Origin: Mycogone perniciosa
Lineage: Eukaryota; Ascomycota; Sordariomycetes; Hypocreales; Hypocreaceae
Reading direction: 5' to 3'
Assembly: GCA_025331125.1 (NCBI GenBank)
Contig: JAOALB010000001.1
Coordinates: 868,001-932,000, forward strand
Length of the DNA stretch: 64,000 nucleotides
How positions within the stretch are numbered: the first letter of the stretch is position 1; every line of letters starts with the position of its first letter. Shown here in pieces: positions 31,940-42,355 of this stretch. Under the pieces are notes generated by a model. The model saw only the letters and a program-made list of their open reading frames with translations. It had not been told where the DNA came from and made no database searches. The translations under genes were made by a program, and so were the position numbers.

Positions 31940-33769
31940 ATGCTGCTCATGGATAAGAACCGAATTGATTCAATGGCATCCCCAGGAGCTGAAACAGCGC
32001 CTCCTCGCAGGTCAGCTATTAAACCTAAGACGAAGATCAGAGAACGATTCCTCCATTACCTTCCTCATACCGGACCATATAATGTGGGCTACATGGATAT
32101 CGAAATTCCAGCTCGCGATCCACAGCCAATATCTAATCTTCGAAGAAATGGGAAGCCTATTCTGCGCCTCGATACCGTACTCATGGGGGTATATTACCCC
32201 TGTGACCTGGACAAAAATCCAGACTCTCCAAATGGTGCCCAGAAGCTTCATCGAGTAGACTGGATGCCACAGCCACGAGCGGCAACCGCTAAGGGATACG
32301 CCAAGTACCTGAATCTTCCTGCACTGCCAGTCACGTTATACCTGGCCTGCACTTCTTTATTCACCAAACTGCCAGCATTCCGCAACGCAAAACTCGCTGC
32401 ACACTGGCCAGAGGAGGTATGCAAGGATCCCGGCCGTTCTGGACAAAAGGCTCGAGAGGAGGAGGACAGTCAAACAGGTCGACCAAAGTTCCCCATTATC
32501 ATGTTCAGTCATGGTCTGGGTGCCTCCCGGCTGTGCTACAGCTCCTTATGTGGAGAACTTGCCAGCTTTGGATTCATTGTCGTTGCCATTGAGCATCGGG
32601 ATGGCAGCGGTGCAAGGACATACGTCAGTCTTCCAAGCAACATTGAGGCAGCTGAAATTGAGTCATCCACTGCCGAATTCTATACGAATAACTAGAGCTC
32701 AAAAAACACCAAGGACAAAAAGGTGCAACGAAGAAGAAAGGAGGGACTAAATCCATACTACGTTGTTGACTACATCTTGCCCAAAGACAATGCCCAATAT
32801 ACCTCCCCGCACAACCGCCGTGGAGTAGATCGCACACTGAGGTCGGCTCAAATCCAGCTGAGGATTGAAGAGATTAAAGAGGCTTTCCATGTACTTGGCC
32901 TCATCAACTCTGGCCACGGGAATGAAGTTGCCTCCATGAATCTCCGTAGGAAGGGGAACGTAGGGTCAAGTTCTCTAGGCCTCAACGGTATCAACTGGGA
33001 CGGCTGGAAAGAGAGCATGTTCCTTGATCATGTGACTGTCATGGGACATTCGTTCGGCGGAGCAACCACGGTCCAAATGTGCCGAGATGATTCGCTGACG
33101 TGGCTAGGACAAGGGGTCATCCTCGATGCCTGGGGTCAAGCGACGCCTCCCAGAGGCGAGAACCCTAAGGAGAGAGTGTCTAAGCCCATTATCTCGATTT
33201 CCTCGGAAGCATTCATGCATTGGAAGGACAACTTTGACAAGGTTGTGGAGTTTTGCAACGAAACTCAGGAGTCCGGGGCACTGTGTTGGATGCTAACAGT
33301 CGTTGGATCGACCCACCTTGCGATGACTGATCTTGCAGTGCTATACCCTCACTGGATGTCATTACTCATGAAGTCGATGGTCGATCCACTGCGGGCCGTC
33401 TATCTCACTGTGGCAGCGTCTTTGGAATTTCTCAAGATAACCCTACCTCCGGAGCAAACCAAGTATAACCTGTGGGTGGATGAGCGGCTACTACAGTCTG
33501 CCGAGCCTCCATCTAAACCTGACGAGCCACTACGGTCGGGCCATGCTCCGGACCACAAGTGGGTTGCGGTGCGTTTAAGGATTGAGAATGAGTTCTCGGT
33601 TCGGCTGAAGATGTGGTGCCGCTGGGCATGGCGATTTATGATCCGTGCTGGACACGAAGTCACTGATCTCACCCACGGTTTGCATGATTATGGACAACAA
33701 GAGGAAGTTTGGACCCATATGTGTCCAACCCATGAATCAGTGGAAGAGCACATCAACATGTTCCGATGA
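31940..33769 (+). CDS. Platelet-activating-factor acetylhydrolase-like phospholipase (PAF-AH isoform II family)
   Basis: Serine esterase of the alpha/beta-hydrolase fold that removes short or oxidised acyl chains from phospholipids. The model has exons 31940-32623 and 32696-33769 (585 aa). The intervening 72 bp (GTCAGT...ACTAG) is in frame and contains the only stop, TAG at 32693. Removing it joins DGSGARTY to the variable loop before YVVDYILPKDN. Motifs: MFSHGLGASR (oxyanion side), nucleophile GHSFGG, VILDAWGQA (acid) and GSTHLAMTDL (His). There is no signal peptide, so it is probably intracellular. If the 72 bp is not an intron, the gene carries a nonsense mutation. Confidence 0.82.
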
Positions 33770-34059
33770 GGGCAACCTGTGAATGAAAACGCGATAACAC
33801 ACAAGTGGCGAAGCAGGAGTTTGTGGGAATGGGGGTATGACACAGTTGGAATGATTTATAATGTGTTTGTTACCAAAGGCGCTTTGGGATAGCAAAATAT
33901 TACCGAGTTAATAGCAAGTTTTGTATTTATGAAAAGTATTTCAGTTGATTCTCAACAAATATATAGCATAGTCCCATCATGACAAAGGAAATGAAATAAA
34001 CGACAGTACTCAATAATACCAATTTGTTCCTCCTGACTTAGTTATAAAGTCCCTAAAAA
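33770..34059. other. Convergent 3' spacer
   Basis: Short AT-rich tail-to-tail spacer between the PAF-AH gene and the adhesin gene. No gene seen. Confidence 0.5.
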
Positions 34060-37000
34060 TTAGACAATTATTCCCAAAGCTTTTGACAAACAATTAAGAA
34101 TATCTTGACCAGAACCTGTGCTCGTCGACAGACATGTCAAGGCACCACCAGCAGCAAACGGACCCAATGCAGCAACGCACAGAGGAATATCCACCGCCAG
34201 TTGCAGCGTACTGTCAGTCTTCAGATTAATACATGCTTGAGGCAACTTCGATATGCAAGTGCCTTTGAAAGAATTGAGGAGACAATTGACGAGGTCGGTA
34301 CCAAGGGTTCCTGCGGTGATAGAGCCAGGTATCAAGCATTGCGCCGCGTTTCCAACTCCGAATGTTCCCAGGGACGTCAGACAAAGTCCTGTCTTAGCTA
34401 TAAGAGCGAGGCCGTTGGACGACTTGAGGTCTGCGCAGTTGGGAGGAAGTTGCGTCACGCAAGCTTGCGGGGCAGTCGTAGCAGTAGGGGGGCTACAGGC
34501 ATCGCCGCCGCCTGTGGTTGAGCTGGCGAGGCCTAGAGCATTTTCAAGACATCCGATGATGCCAGATCCAGTGCTGGTGTCGGTGATTGAGGATGTGGCT
34601 ACGCATGTCAGGGCCGATCCAACCGCGTATGGGCCAAGGGCCGTAACGCAAAGTGCCAGATTGGGGACTATGGCGAGTCCCTTCTGGGAAGACAGGGCCT
34701 TGCATGGCTGTGGTAGTGAGGTGATACAATTGGTCTTCAGGGAGTCCAAAACACAGCTCACGACCGATGAGCCCTTGGTATTGGTGAGGATGTTGGTTAG
34801 GCACGTCAGGGTGTTTCCAACTGCTAATGGACCTAGAACGGTCACACAGCTCACTGCGGCGGGTACAATAGCCAAACCGTTGACATTGCTGAGACTAGCG
34901 CAAGCTTGAGGAAGAGCTGTAACACAGGCAGATGGGGCAGGGCCAGTGGTAGTTGCGGCACAGCTGCTTGAGGAGGCCGTCGTGGGTGATGGTGGCTCTG
35001 TGGTTTGAGGTGATGTTGACGGACCCGCGGCATCAGTAGTACCCGCGGCTTCAGTGGTGCTCGCTGCCTCAGTGGTACCTGCAGCTTCCGTAGTACTTGC
35101 GACCTCAGTGGTGCTCGCTGCCTCAGTGGTGCTCGCGGCATCAGTAGTACTTGCGGCCTCAGTGGTGCTCGCGGCTTCAGTCGGACCTGTTGTGTCAGTC
35201 TCAGTAGCGTCAGTCGAAGATGCAGAGGATTCAGATGGGCTCGTAGTAGATCCAGGAGGCTCGTTTGTCGAGCTTGATGATTCAGCAGGAGCATTCGTTG
35301 AATCTGGTGGTCCAGAGGTCGGTCCAGATGATTCAGACGCTGAAGTAGAATCACTGGGAGGTCCTGTAGCAGGCCCAGTTGATTCTGGAGGTGAGGGGCC
35401 TGTTGATTCAGGAGGCGTCGACCCAGTAGGCTCAGATGAAGCTGATGTAGACTCCGGAGGTGTAGGAGGTCCAGTGGAAGCATCTGTAGTTGTAATAGAT
35501 CCCGGAGGTACGGTCGGAGGGCCAGAAGATGAAGTTTCACTAGGCTTGTTTGGAGTCTGAATGATGACTGTTCCAATAGTGCCACCATCTGTTGGTAAGA
35601 CGGTCACGATGATTGTCGTGCTGCCATCGTAACCACCAGTGATGGTCTCAAACGGACCAGTGAAAGGTGGCGTGGATGAAGCCGGAGCCACTACAATAAC
35701 CGTCCCAACAGTATCGGTTCCACTTGGGGGGATTGTCACCGTTCCAGTGACGCTACCTCCGTCTGTCGCAGTAATGGTTGTGAACGGACCAGTAAATGAC
35801 GATGTGGGAGAGGCTGGGGATTCAATGATAACCGTCCCCAACGTGTCCGTCCCGCTCGGTGGCAATGTAATAGTTCGGGTCGTACTACCTCCATAGGTGT
35901 CAGTGATGGTGGTGTATGGCCCAGTGAATGAGGTGTCTGGAGTTTGAATAATAACCGTTCCCTGGGTACCTCCGGGCGTTGGAGGGACAGTAATGGTCTG
36001 AGTGGTTGAGTCAGGATAGCCACCTGAGATTGTCGTATAAGGACCCGTAAATGGGGGAGGTTGTGGGGTTTCAACGATGACTGTTCCAAGGGTGCCTCCC
36101 GGTGTCGGTGGGATAGTTATAGTCTGAGTGGTCGACCCGGGATAACCTGCAGTAATCGTGGTGTATGGTCCCGTGAACGTTGGTGGGCCAGACCAAGGTG
36201 TTTCGACGATAACAGTTCCAATAGTACCTCCTGGTGTTGGTAGGATAGTTATGGTCTGGGTAGTCGATCCGGGATAGCCTCCTGTGATTGTGGTATATGG
36301 TCCCGTAAATGTTGGTGGGCCAGACCAAGGTGTTTCAATAATAACGGTTCCCAGGGTGCCTCCTGGTGTTGGTGGAATAGTTATCGTTTGCACCGTCGAA
36401 CCGGGATAACCGCCTGTGAGTGTAGTGTAAGGTCCTGTAAACGTTGGTGGGCCAGACCAAGGCGTTTCGATAATAACAGTTCCGATGGTACCTCCCGGTG
36501 CCGGAGGGATAGTTATAGTCTGAGTGGTTGATCCGGGGTAGCCGCCAACGATTGTTGTGTAAGGTCCAGTGAAGGGGGGCTGTGAGGTCTGGGGGTTTTC
36601 GGGGGTCTGGATAATAACTGTGCCAATTGTGCCTCCTGACGTAGGGGGTAAGGTAATGGTCCGAGTAGTCGAACCAGGATACCCCCCTGTTTCAGTGGTA
36701 AAAGGTCCCGTGAAGGTGCTCGACGGCGTCTGTGGAGTTTGAATAATGACAGTCCCAACTGTACCCCCTGGCCCAGGAGGAATAGTAGCTGTTTGAGTAG
36801 CTGAACCAGGATACCCTCCCGTCAATGTAGTATAAGGGCCAGTAAAGGTAGGTGACTGGCCCTGCGGGGTTTGGATGATCACAGTACCCACGGTACCCCC
36901 TGGGGTAGGACTCAAAGAGAGGGTGCGGGTTGTCGAGCCTGGATAGCCACCGACAACTGTGGTGTAAGGACCAGTGAATGTGGGATTTGCAGTCTCGGGA

Positions 37001-37598
37001 GTTTGGATGACAACTGTTCCGATCGTGCCTCCAGGTGAAGGGGGCAGCGTAGCAGTTTGAGTCGTGGATCCGGGATATCCCTCCGTGACAGTTGTGTAGG
37101 GGCCAGTGGAAGAAACATCTGGACTTGGGGTCTGAATGATAACAGTTCCAATAGTGCCAGAACTAGGGGGGCGAGTTATGGTTCGCAACGTCGAACCAGG
37201 GTAGCCCTCAGAGATAGTAGTGTATGGTCCAGTGAATTGACCATTAACAGTACTAGAATATCCCATTTTGTTTAGCAAATGAGCACTAGGCAAAATTGTA
37301 TCAAAACGTACCTTGTCAGTGTCGTATGGTCAGTTGTGGTTTCCGTCACAATGGTGCTCAGACTGACGGGAGCATTGGTGACTTGGATCACTTTTCCGGG
37401 GAATATTGAGAGGTCAGTGTTGACTGGGATATATGTAGACACTAGAATAGGCCTTTCAACGATAATGTCGACAGGCTGCACATTCACAGTGACCACTCCA
37501 TCCGGACAAATATCTGGGAAGCGAGCATGAATATTTGCTGCCACCACCAGACGTTCGGATAGCAGGATGGCACCCGCCGCCAGAAGATGACGATGCAT
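34060..37598 (-). CDS. Large repeat-containing cell-surface adhesin-like protein
   Basis: Exons 37598-37312 and 37252-34060 encode 1159 aa. The N-terminus has a signal peptide (LLAAGAILLSERLVVA). Residues about 100-665 are thirteen tandem copies of a repeat of about 44 aa, consensus FTGPYTTITGGYPGSTTQTITIPPTPGGTIGTVIIxTP. It resembles the Thr-rich flocculin/adhesin repeats of yeasts. Residues 665-865 are a Ser/Thr/Pro/Ala linker with AASTTE runs, probably heavily O-glycosylated. Residues 866-1159 are four Cys-containing repeats (CxxxLPQxC...CVTALGPxAVGxALTC...CL). There is no GPI signal at the C-terminus (ends KALGIIV), so wall attachment would be non-GPI or through the Cys domain. Likely secreted and surface exposed. 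Confidence 0.83.
34062..34950 (-). repeat. Four Cys-rich protein repeats in the adhesin C-terminus
   Basis: Four units of about 65-75 codons, each with about five cysteines and the core GLAIVPxxxxCVTxLGPxAVGxALTC. They start with CVTALPQAC, CITSLPQPC, CVTQLPPNC and CISKLPQAC. The units have diverged, unlike the flocculin-like repeats, which suggests a folded, older domain array. Confidence 0.8.
35545..37240 (-). repeat. Thirteen tandem copies of a ~132-bp coding repeat
   Basis: In-frame repeats of about 44 codons with FTGPYTT, GYPGSTT and GGTIGTVII as anchors. The central copies, which share the ETPWSGPPT linker, are the most alike, as expected from recent unequal exchange. The last three copies are more diverged, with TYGGST, TDGGSV and GYDGST in place of GYPGST. 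Confidence 0.88.
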
Positions 37599-38525
37599 GT
37601 TGAAACGAAACGCCTTGTGAGGCTAGAGAAGATATGAGGCCTAAGCACTTCTTCGCAACCTATGGGAATGGAAGAAGAACTTAGTCTGCGTCAATAGCAG
37701 GATGAACCAATATTCGATGATCAAGCAGCTGGATGAGACGTCCAGCCAATATATACACATCTGAGTGATCTAGATGGTATTCCCCCATACCTTACCCCAA
37801 AGCAAGTATTTCCGGAACTGGAATACCTTGGTCTTCGTCAAGGAATGCTTCATAATCTCCACACAGAGTAAAGATGGTAATGACATGATCCACGACCGTC
37901 AGCTACACGGAAGGGGAAGCTATCTAGCACTCCCCAAGGTTTCGGCTAGAGTCATGCAGCTCTCAAGGTTTTTTTTTTCTATTCAGCTCGAAGAGTAGAA
38001 ATCATCCGCCTGCGAACTGTAAACATTGGATGCATCCGAACCCTCTCCAAGGCCATCCCTAAAGAGGGCATGCAAAGCGACGCCCTTTCTTGATCCGGCC
38101 GAGAACACAATATCTTTCAGATATTTGTCATAAGCTTTTCAGCCTCATTGTTGGTTTTTCCATTCCAGTCGCTCTCGAAAGTGTAGGCGAGAGGAGGACG
38201 ATGCGCAAGATCGGGAACTAGAGCTCGACACTAGACGATCTCCCGCAATTGTCTCTTGTAAACACTGGAATGTTGTACAAAAACGGTGCCGCTGCGCTCG
38301 AGAACTTATTTTTGGTCGAGAAGTGTAATGTGTATCCTCATCGGATCCGTCTAGTTCAATGCGGTGATTTATCACAGCGCAGAGTAAGGGCGAATGTATA
38401 AAGATGTTGTTCTCTCCAATGACGGTCATATTTCTTCGCTGTCAGGCTGTAGTATTCGACCATAGTGAAATCCAGTCGTTTCTAAGTCAACCTTCCCATA
38501 CCTCTTCTCTGTCAGTTATTTTGAG
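37599..38525. other. Shared promoter region of two wall-protein genes
   Basis: About 930 bp between the divergent adhesin and GPI-protein genes. No gene was recognised. A 94-codon minus-strand frame at 38145-38429 has no motif. Confidence 0.5.
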
Positions 38526-39077
38526 ATGTATCGCCTCTCATCCCTCGTATGTCTCTGCCTTGTTGGCATTGTGCTCGCAGACGATTCTCAGACATCGTGC
38601 ACCTCCACAATTACAGAGACCCTCCCTGCAATCACCAAGACAATCCAGGCGAGAACGAGCATCTGGTCTGCTGGTGGGCAGGCAGGAGCTCCCACTCAGA
38701 CAGTCGTTATTCCTGGTTCTCCCCCCGGGTCATCTCCTGATGGAAACGACAATCAAGGCTGCAATGGAGCTCCAGATTGCCTTGGTAATGTCGGTCCTCA
38801 ACCTACCATGAGTCCTGGGGCCACTCCTGGTGCCAGTGCAGGTGCTAGTGCTGGTGCAGGCGGAAATGGCAATGGCAATGGAAACGGAAACGGAAACGGA
38901 AACTCTGCGGGCGAGACGAAGAGTCCAAACGAACCTGGATCCCCCACGACATCAGCTAGTACTGGAGCGCCAGTTCAGACTGTCGGCATGTCGGCTGCCG
39001 CAGACACTCATCGTTTGTCTGCGCTTCGCATCTCCACATTTCTCGCGATTGCATGGCTTGTTGGTTTGGCCACCTAA
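38526..39077 (+). CDS. Small GPI-anchored cell-wall-type protein
   Basis: Single-exon protein of 183 aa with the layout of fungal GPI proteins. It has a signal peptide (MYRLSSLVCLCLVGIVLA), a Ser/Thr-rich segment (TSTITETLPAITKTI), a short Cys pair region (GCNGAPDCLGNVG) and a low-complexity Gly-Ala then Gly-Asn run. It ends with a Ser/Thr stretch followed by a hydrophobic tail (ISTFLAIAWLVGLAT), the expected GPI signal. Function unknown; probably wall-bound. It is divergently paired with the adhesin at 34060-37598. Confidence 0.8.
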   Translation: MYRLSSLVCLCLVGIVLADDSQTSCTSTITETLPAITKTIQARTSIWSAGGQAGAPTQTVVIPGSPPGSSPDGNDNQGCNGAPDCLGNVGPQPTMSPGATPGASAGASAGAGGNGNGNGNGNGNGNSAGETKSPNEPGSPTTSASTGAPVQTVGMSAAADTHRLSALRISTFLAIAWLVGLAT

Positions 39078-40718
39078 TATGAAGGAGCTGAGAGATGTTT
39101 GGAATGAAGTCTTGGACGTTTAGGGAACCACAACAAGTATTATGTACTAGCAGTATTACAGTGTCTTTCGGACCGTTGGCCCGTCGGCCGTGGAAGGTTT
39201 GCTCTCCGCGTGGAGATCGGCATAATAAATGAGGGTTATCCGAACTTCCTGAGACGGAACAGAGTTTAATAGCTAGTAGTGCTCGTCTTTGCAATTGATT
39301 GATTGACCCGAAGCCGCAAGCTCTTGACTATCAATCCGTCATGTCCGGTGCACCATACTCGTAAACACTAGAGTTAATGGCGTGATCGTTTACGAAGTAC
39401 GCCATCTGCTCTGACAAGAATGCAGAAGAGAATTGGAGCCACGTCTGCTTCCGTTTGCCAAGCATGTGTGACATGCAGCTTCAGCTTCCGATGCGCCTAG
39501 GCCACCCACACAGTTGGTGAAAAGTACATACTACGAAGCACTACTCCGTACTTCGCACATACATACATATTAATAGCGCATAGGGATCATGCTTGTAGAA
39601 AACGGGGCATATGCGAACATCCTTACCTTCTGTCAATGGCTCGCTCATAAAACAGTCAGTCATGATGTGGGATTTATCCGCGGCATAAAAAAGCCGTTCG
39701 CTGTTAACGATTGGCGCAATCGCGATGAGCCAGTACCTGTAGACAAAAGCACCGCACTACATCTAATTTTAGCAGTTTCTCACCATTTATTCCATTATAG
39801 GTAGTACGGATTCCTCTGTACTCCGTACGGAGAACAGAGTAGTACTGCTAGTAGTACGGAGTACTCCATACTAGTAGTAATATCCTACCTACCTACTTCG
39901 TATCTACACCTTTGGAGCTTATTGAAGCTTATCGCATAATAGTGGTGATTAGTATTTTACATATTACTAGCTGCAAAACACATGCCTGTCAACCTCCACG
40001 GTCCTGCAGCTGTAGAGAATTCCAATCAATGTTGGCATAATATATTACGAACTGTTCTGACTGTGCGCGCATCTCGTTGATCCTATGGTATGCATTATTC
40101 CGGCCGGTGCCAACATGCTCTCCGCGATTGAAAGACACTTAACATTTGCAGGTCCAGTATGGCACACGGCAGGAAGCATTTGGACCTGTCTCGTTTGGTT
40201 TCTAATAGCGTTTCCGGCATGAACCTCATGTTACTTGTGCATTTGTGACTGTCACTATTATGATCCTTGCATTATGCTTGCGCGGTGCCGACGCAAGGGC
40301 TTGAGGTATACATACTGCCAAGTGAGTAGCAGAGTTTACCGGTTTCCCTGATCAGTCCTTTTTGAAGGAGTATTATGAAACATTTAGGGGATGGACTGCA
40401 GATGAGTCAGTCCTTCATACAAGTCCAATCGTTTCAATTAGGATCAAATCGGGGTCAAAGCACACAGCTCATTGATATGTGGATGAGGACGACAGTCACA
40501 GCCACAGCCACGGCTAACGGCTTTGAAATATGCCAGATAAGTTAGTATTAAAACTGAAACGCCACGACATTTACTAAAGAGTTTCTGGGCCTTTCATGGA
40601 AGAAATTATAAATTACTAGTGGTTAGGATTTTTTTGACGGACAAAAGGAAGAGTCGGGGACACTGCTTGTATCAGGCTGAGTTTGGCGGTGGTGAACGAC
40701 CACTAAGGATAGTACGGT

Positions 40719-40772
<54 letters not shown>

Positions 40773-40773
40773 T

Positions 40774-40812
<39 letters not shown>

Positions 40813-42355
40813 TGTAGTAGTAGTAGTAGTATTAGTATGTAGTAGTAGTAGTAGTATTAGTATGTAGTATTAGTATGTATGTAGTACTGAAAATTCTCCA
40901 CTCCTAACATCACGTTACTGCCTTCTGCCTTTTGCCTTTTGTGGTCATTCCATTTGCTCTCACGCATTGTACCTCTGACCTTTTCTTCCTAATAGTCTGC
41001 CTTTAGGTAGTATTAGGTATCAATGGTTTCGAACCCTTAGTGGTATTGGGCTCTTGACGCCACATGACCTACCCTACAAACCATACAAGGAAAAAAGAAG
41101 GTGCCGGATAAACCAATGAGGTTGGATGGTGGAACCCCAGACTGTGTTCCTATTTTAAGACCTGCTTTTTGTGGCTTGTATTTTTTTTCCAAAAGGCCTT
41201 ACTGCAATTGGACTAGACTTAACTAGAACATAATAACCCCTGTTGCCGATCGGATACCACCAGCTAGATCCCCTCTTGAAGCCCGTCACCTCACCAGGGA
41301 ATCAGATGTTCTCGCTCCTCGGCTTTTCGTATTTCCCTGGGCCTGCTTACACACGCAGCCATGTGAATGGACGTGAATGGATGTGCAGAGAGGGGTTGGG
41401 CTTGGCTTGGCTCCCGCAGCTCTTAACCCGCAATGCAATCAATCCTAGCCACCCAAAAAGCGCCGGTACGTACCGCCGCTACCGCCGACTGATGCTGATT
41501 AGGTAGAATAGTACCTTAGTACTCCGTATTTCGTAGGTAGTATCGCCATCATCGGCCAGAGCTGCGACGTGTACGTGTATCAGATCTGGTCGGAACGGGA
41601 AGCCTTTCTTTTCCTGAAGATGATACGCCTTGTCTATGTACCTATTTTAGCTCTTCCAACGTTGATTCATCCAAGGAGAAACACAACGGGCTGTTTGTTG
41701 TTGCTTTGTTGGTGCAGGGCGTTGTTCAGCTGGCTTGGGCGGGCTCGCCGGCTTATTGGACCACATCATCGGCCTGTCTCAAGTTTTCACACCACCAAGA
41801 CACCTAAACCTGCATCCCCAGCTCGTATTGCGGAGTGCTATGGGCCCTGATGCACTGATCATTTCGCCCTTGTGCATTTGCCCTTCATCGCTAATGTTCT
41901 TTCTGCCACCCCTTTCGTTGTCCTTGGAATAATACCCCCGACGTGTTTTTTCTTCCTTCCCTGGCACCACCACCCGACTCAGCCTTTGTGCTCTTTTTTT
42001 TTTTTTTGCATCGTCATTCATTTTCTAGGCCCTCGACGAGCTTCCACGCTCTCAGCCACCGCTCTCGCTTCAATATCAATTCTTAAGGCATCCCTTCATA
42101 GGTAGCTGGCTTTAAGCGGCCTCTTGCAGCGTTCCAAACCCAATACCGCCTACGCCCAGCAGTTCGGCGCCAGCCTGTCGCTTCACCCAACCAGCCCTCC
42201 ACTCTCCGTAGCCACTGACGAAACCCTCCCTTGGCCGAACACCTCTATTACTAGCCAATTCCTCAGCTGTATTATTTTTATACATATCTGTTCAACTGGT
42301 TCCTGAGTGCTACACGAACACCCTCAGTGCCGAGCAAGGCTAGCAGCTAGCATCG
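39078..42355. other. 3.3-kb gene-free region
   Basis: No coding region is convincing on either strand. The left part is rich in the dispersed motif: CACTACTCCGTACTTCG near 39539 and TGTACTCCGTACGGAGAAC then AGTACGGAGTACTCC near 39819-39870; TAGTACTCCGTATTTCG follows near 41518. The centre has a long TAG microsatellite. The last 400 bp, CT-rich with several CCACC stretches, look like the leader of the gene at 42356. Confidence 0.6.
40719..40885. repeat. (TAG)n tract with a higher-order TATTAGTATG interruption
   Basis: A TAG microsatellite of about 165 bp is broken several times by the same decamer TATTAGTATG. Successive TAG blocks shorten (about 17, 9, 5, 5 and then 1-2 units), so the array has a second-order unit, (TAG)n-TATTAGTATG. 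Confidence 0.9.

Noticed and set aside
34253..35588. Several 80-250-codon frames inside the adhesin gene
   Set aside because: Alternate-frame readings of repetitive Ser/Thr/Pro coding sequence; low-complexity Leu/Gln or Val/Ala/Ser products only.
35545..37240. Regular direct repeats considered as a CRISPR-like array
   Set aside because: The repeats are coding, 132 bp, in frame and without unique spacers; the genome is eukaryotic.
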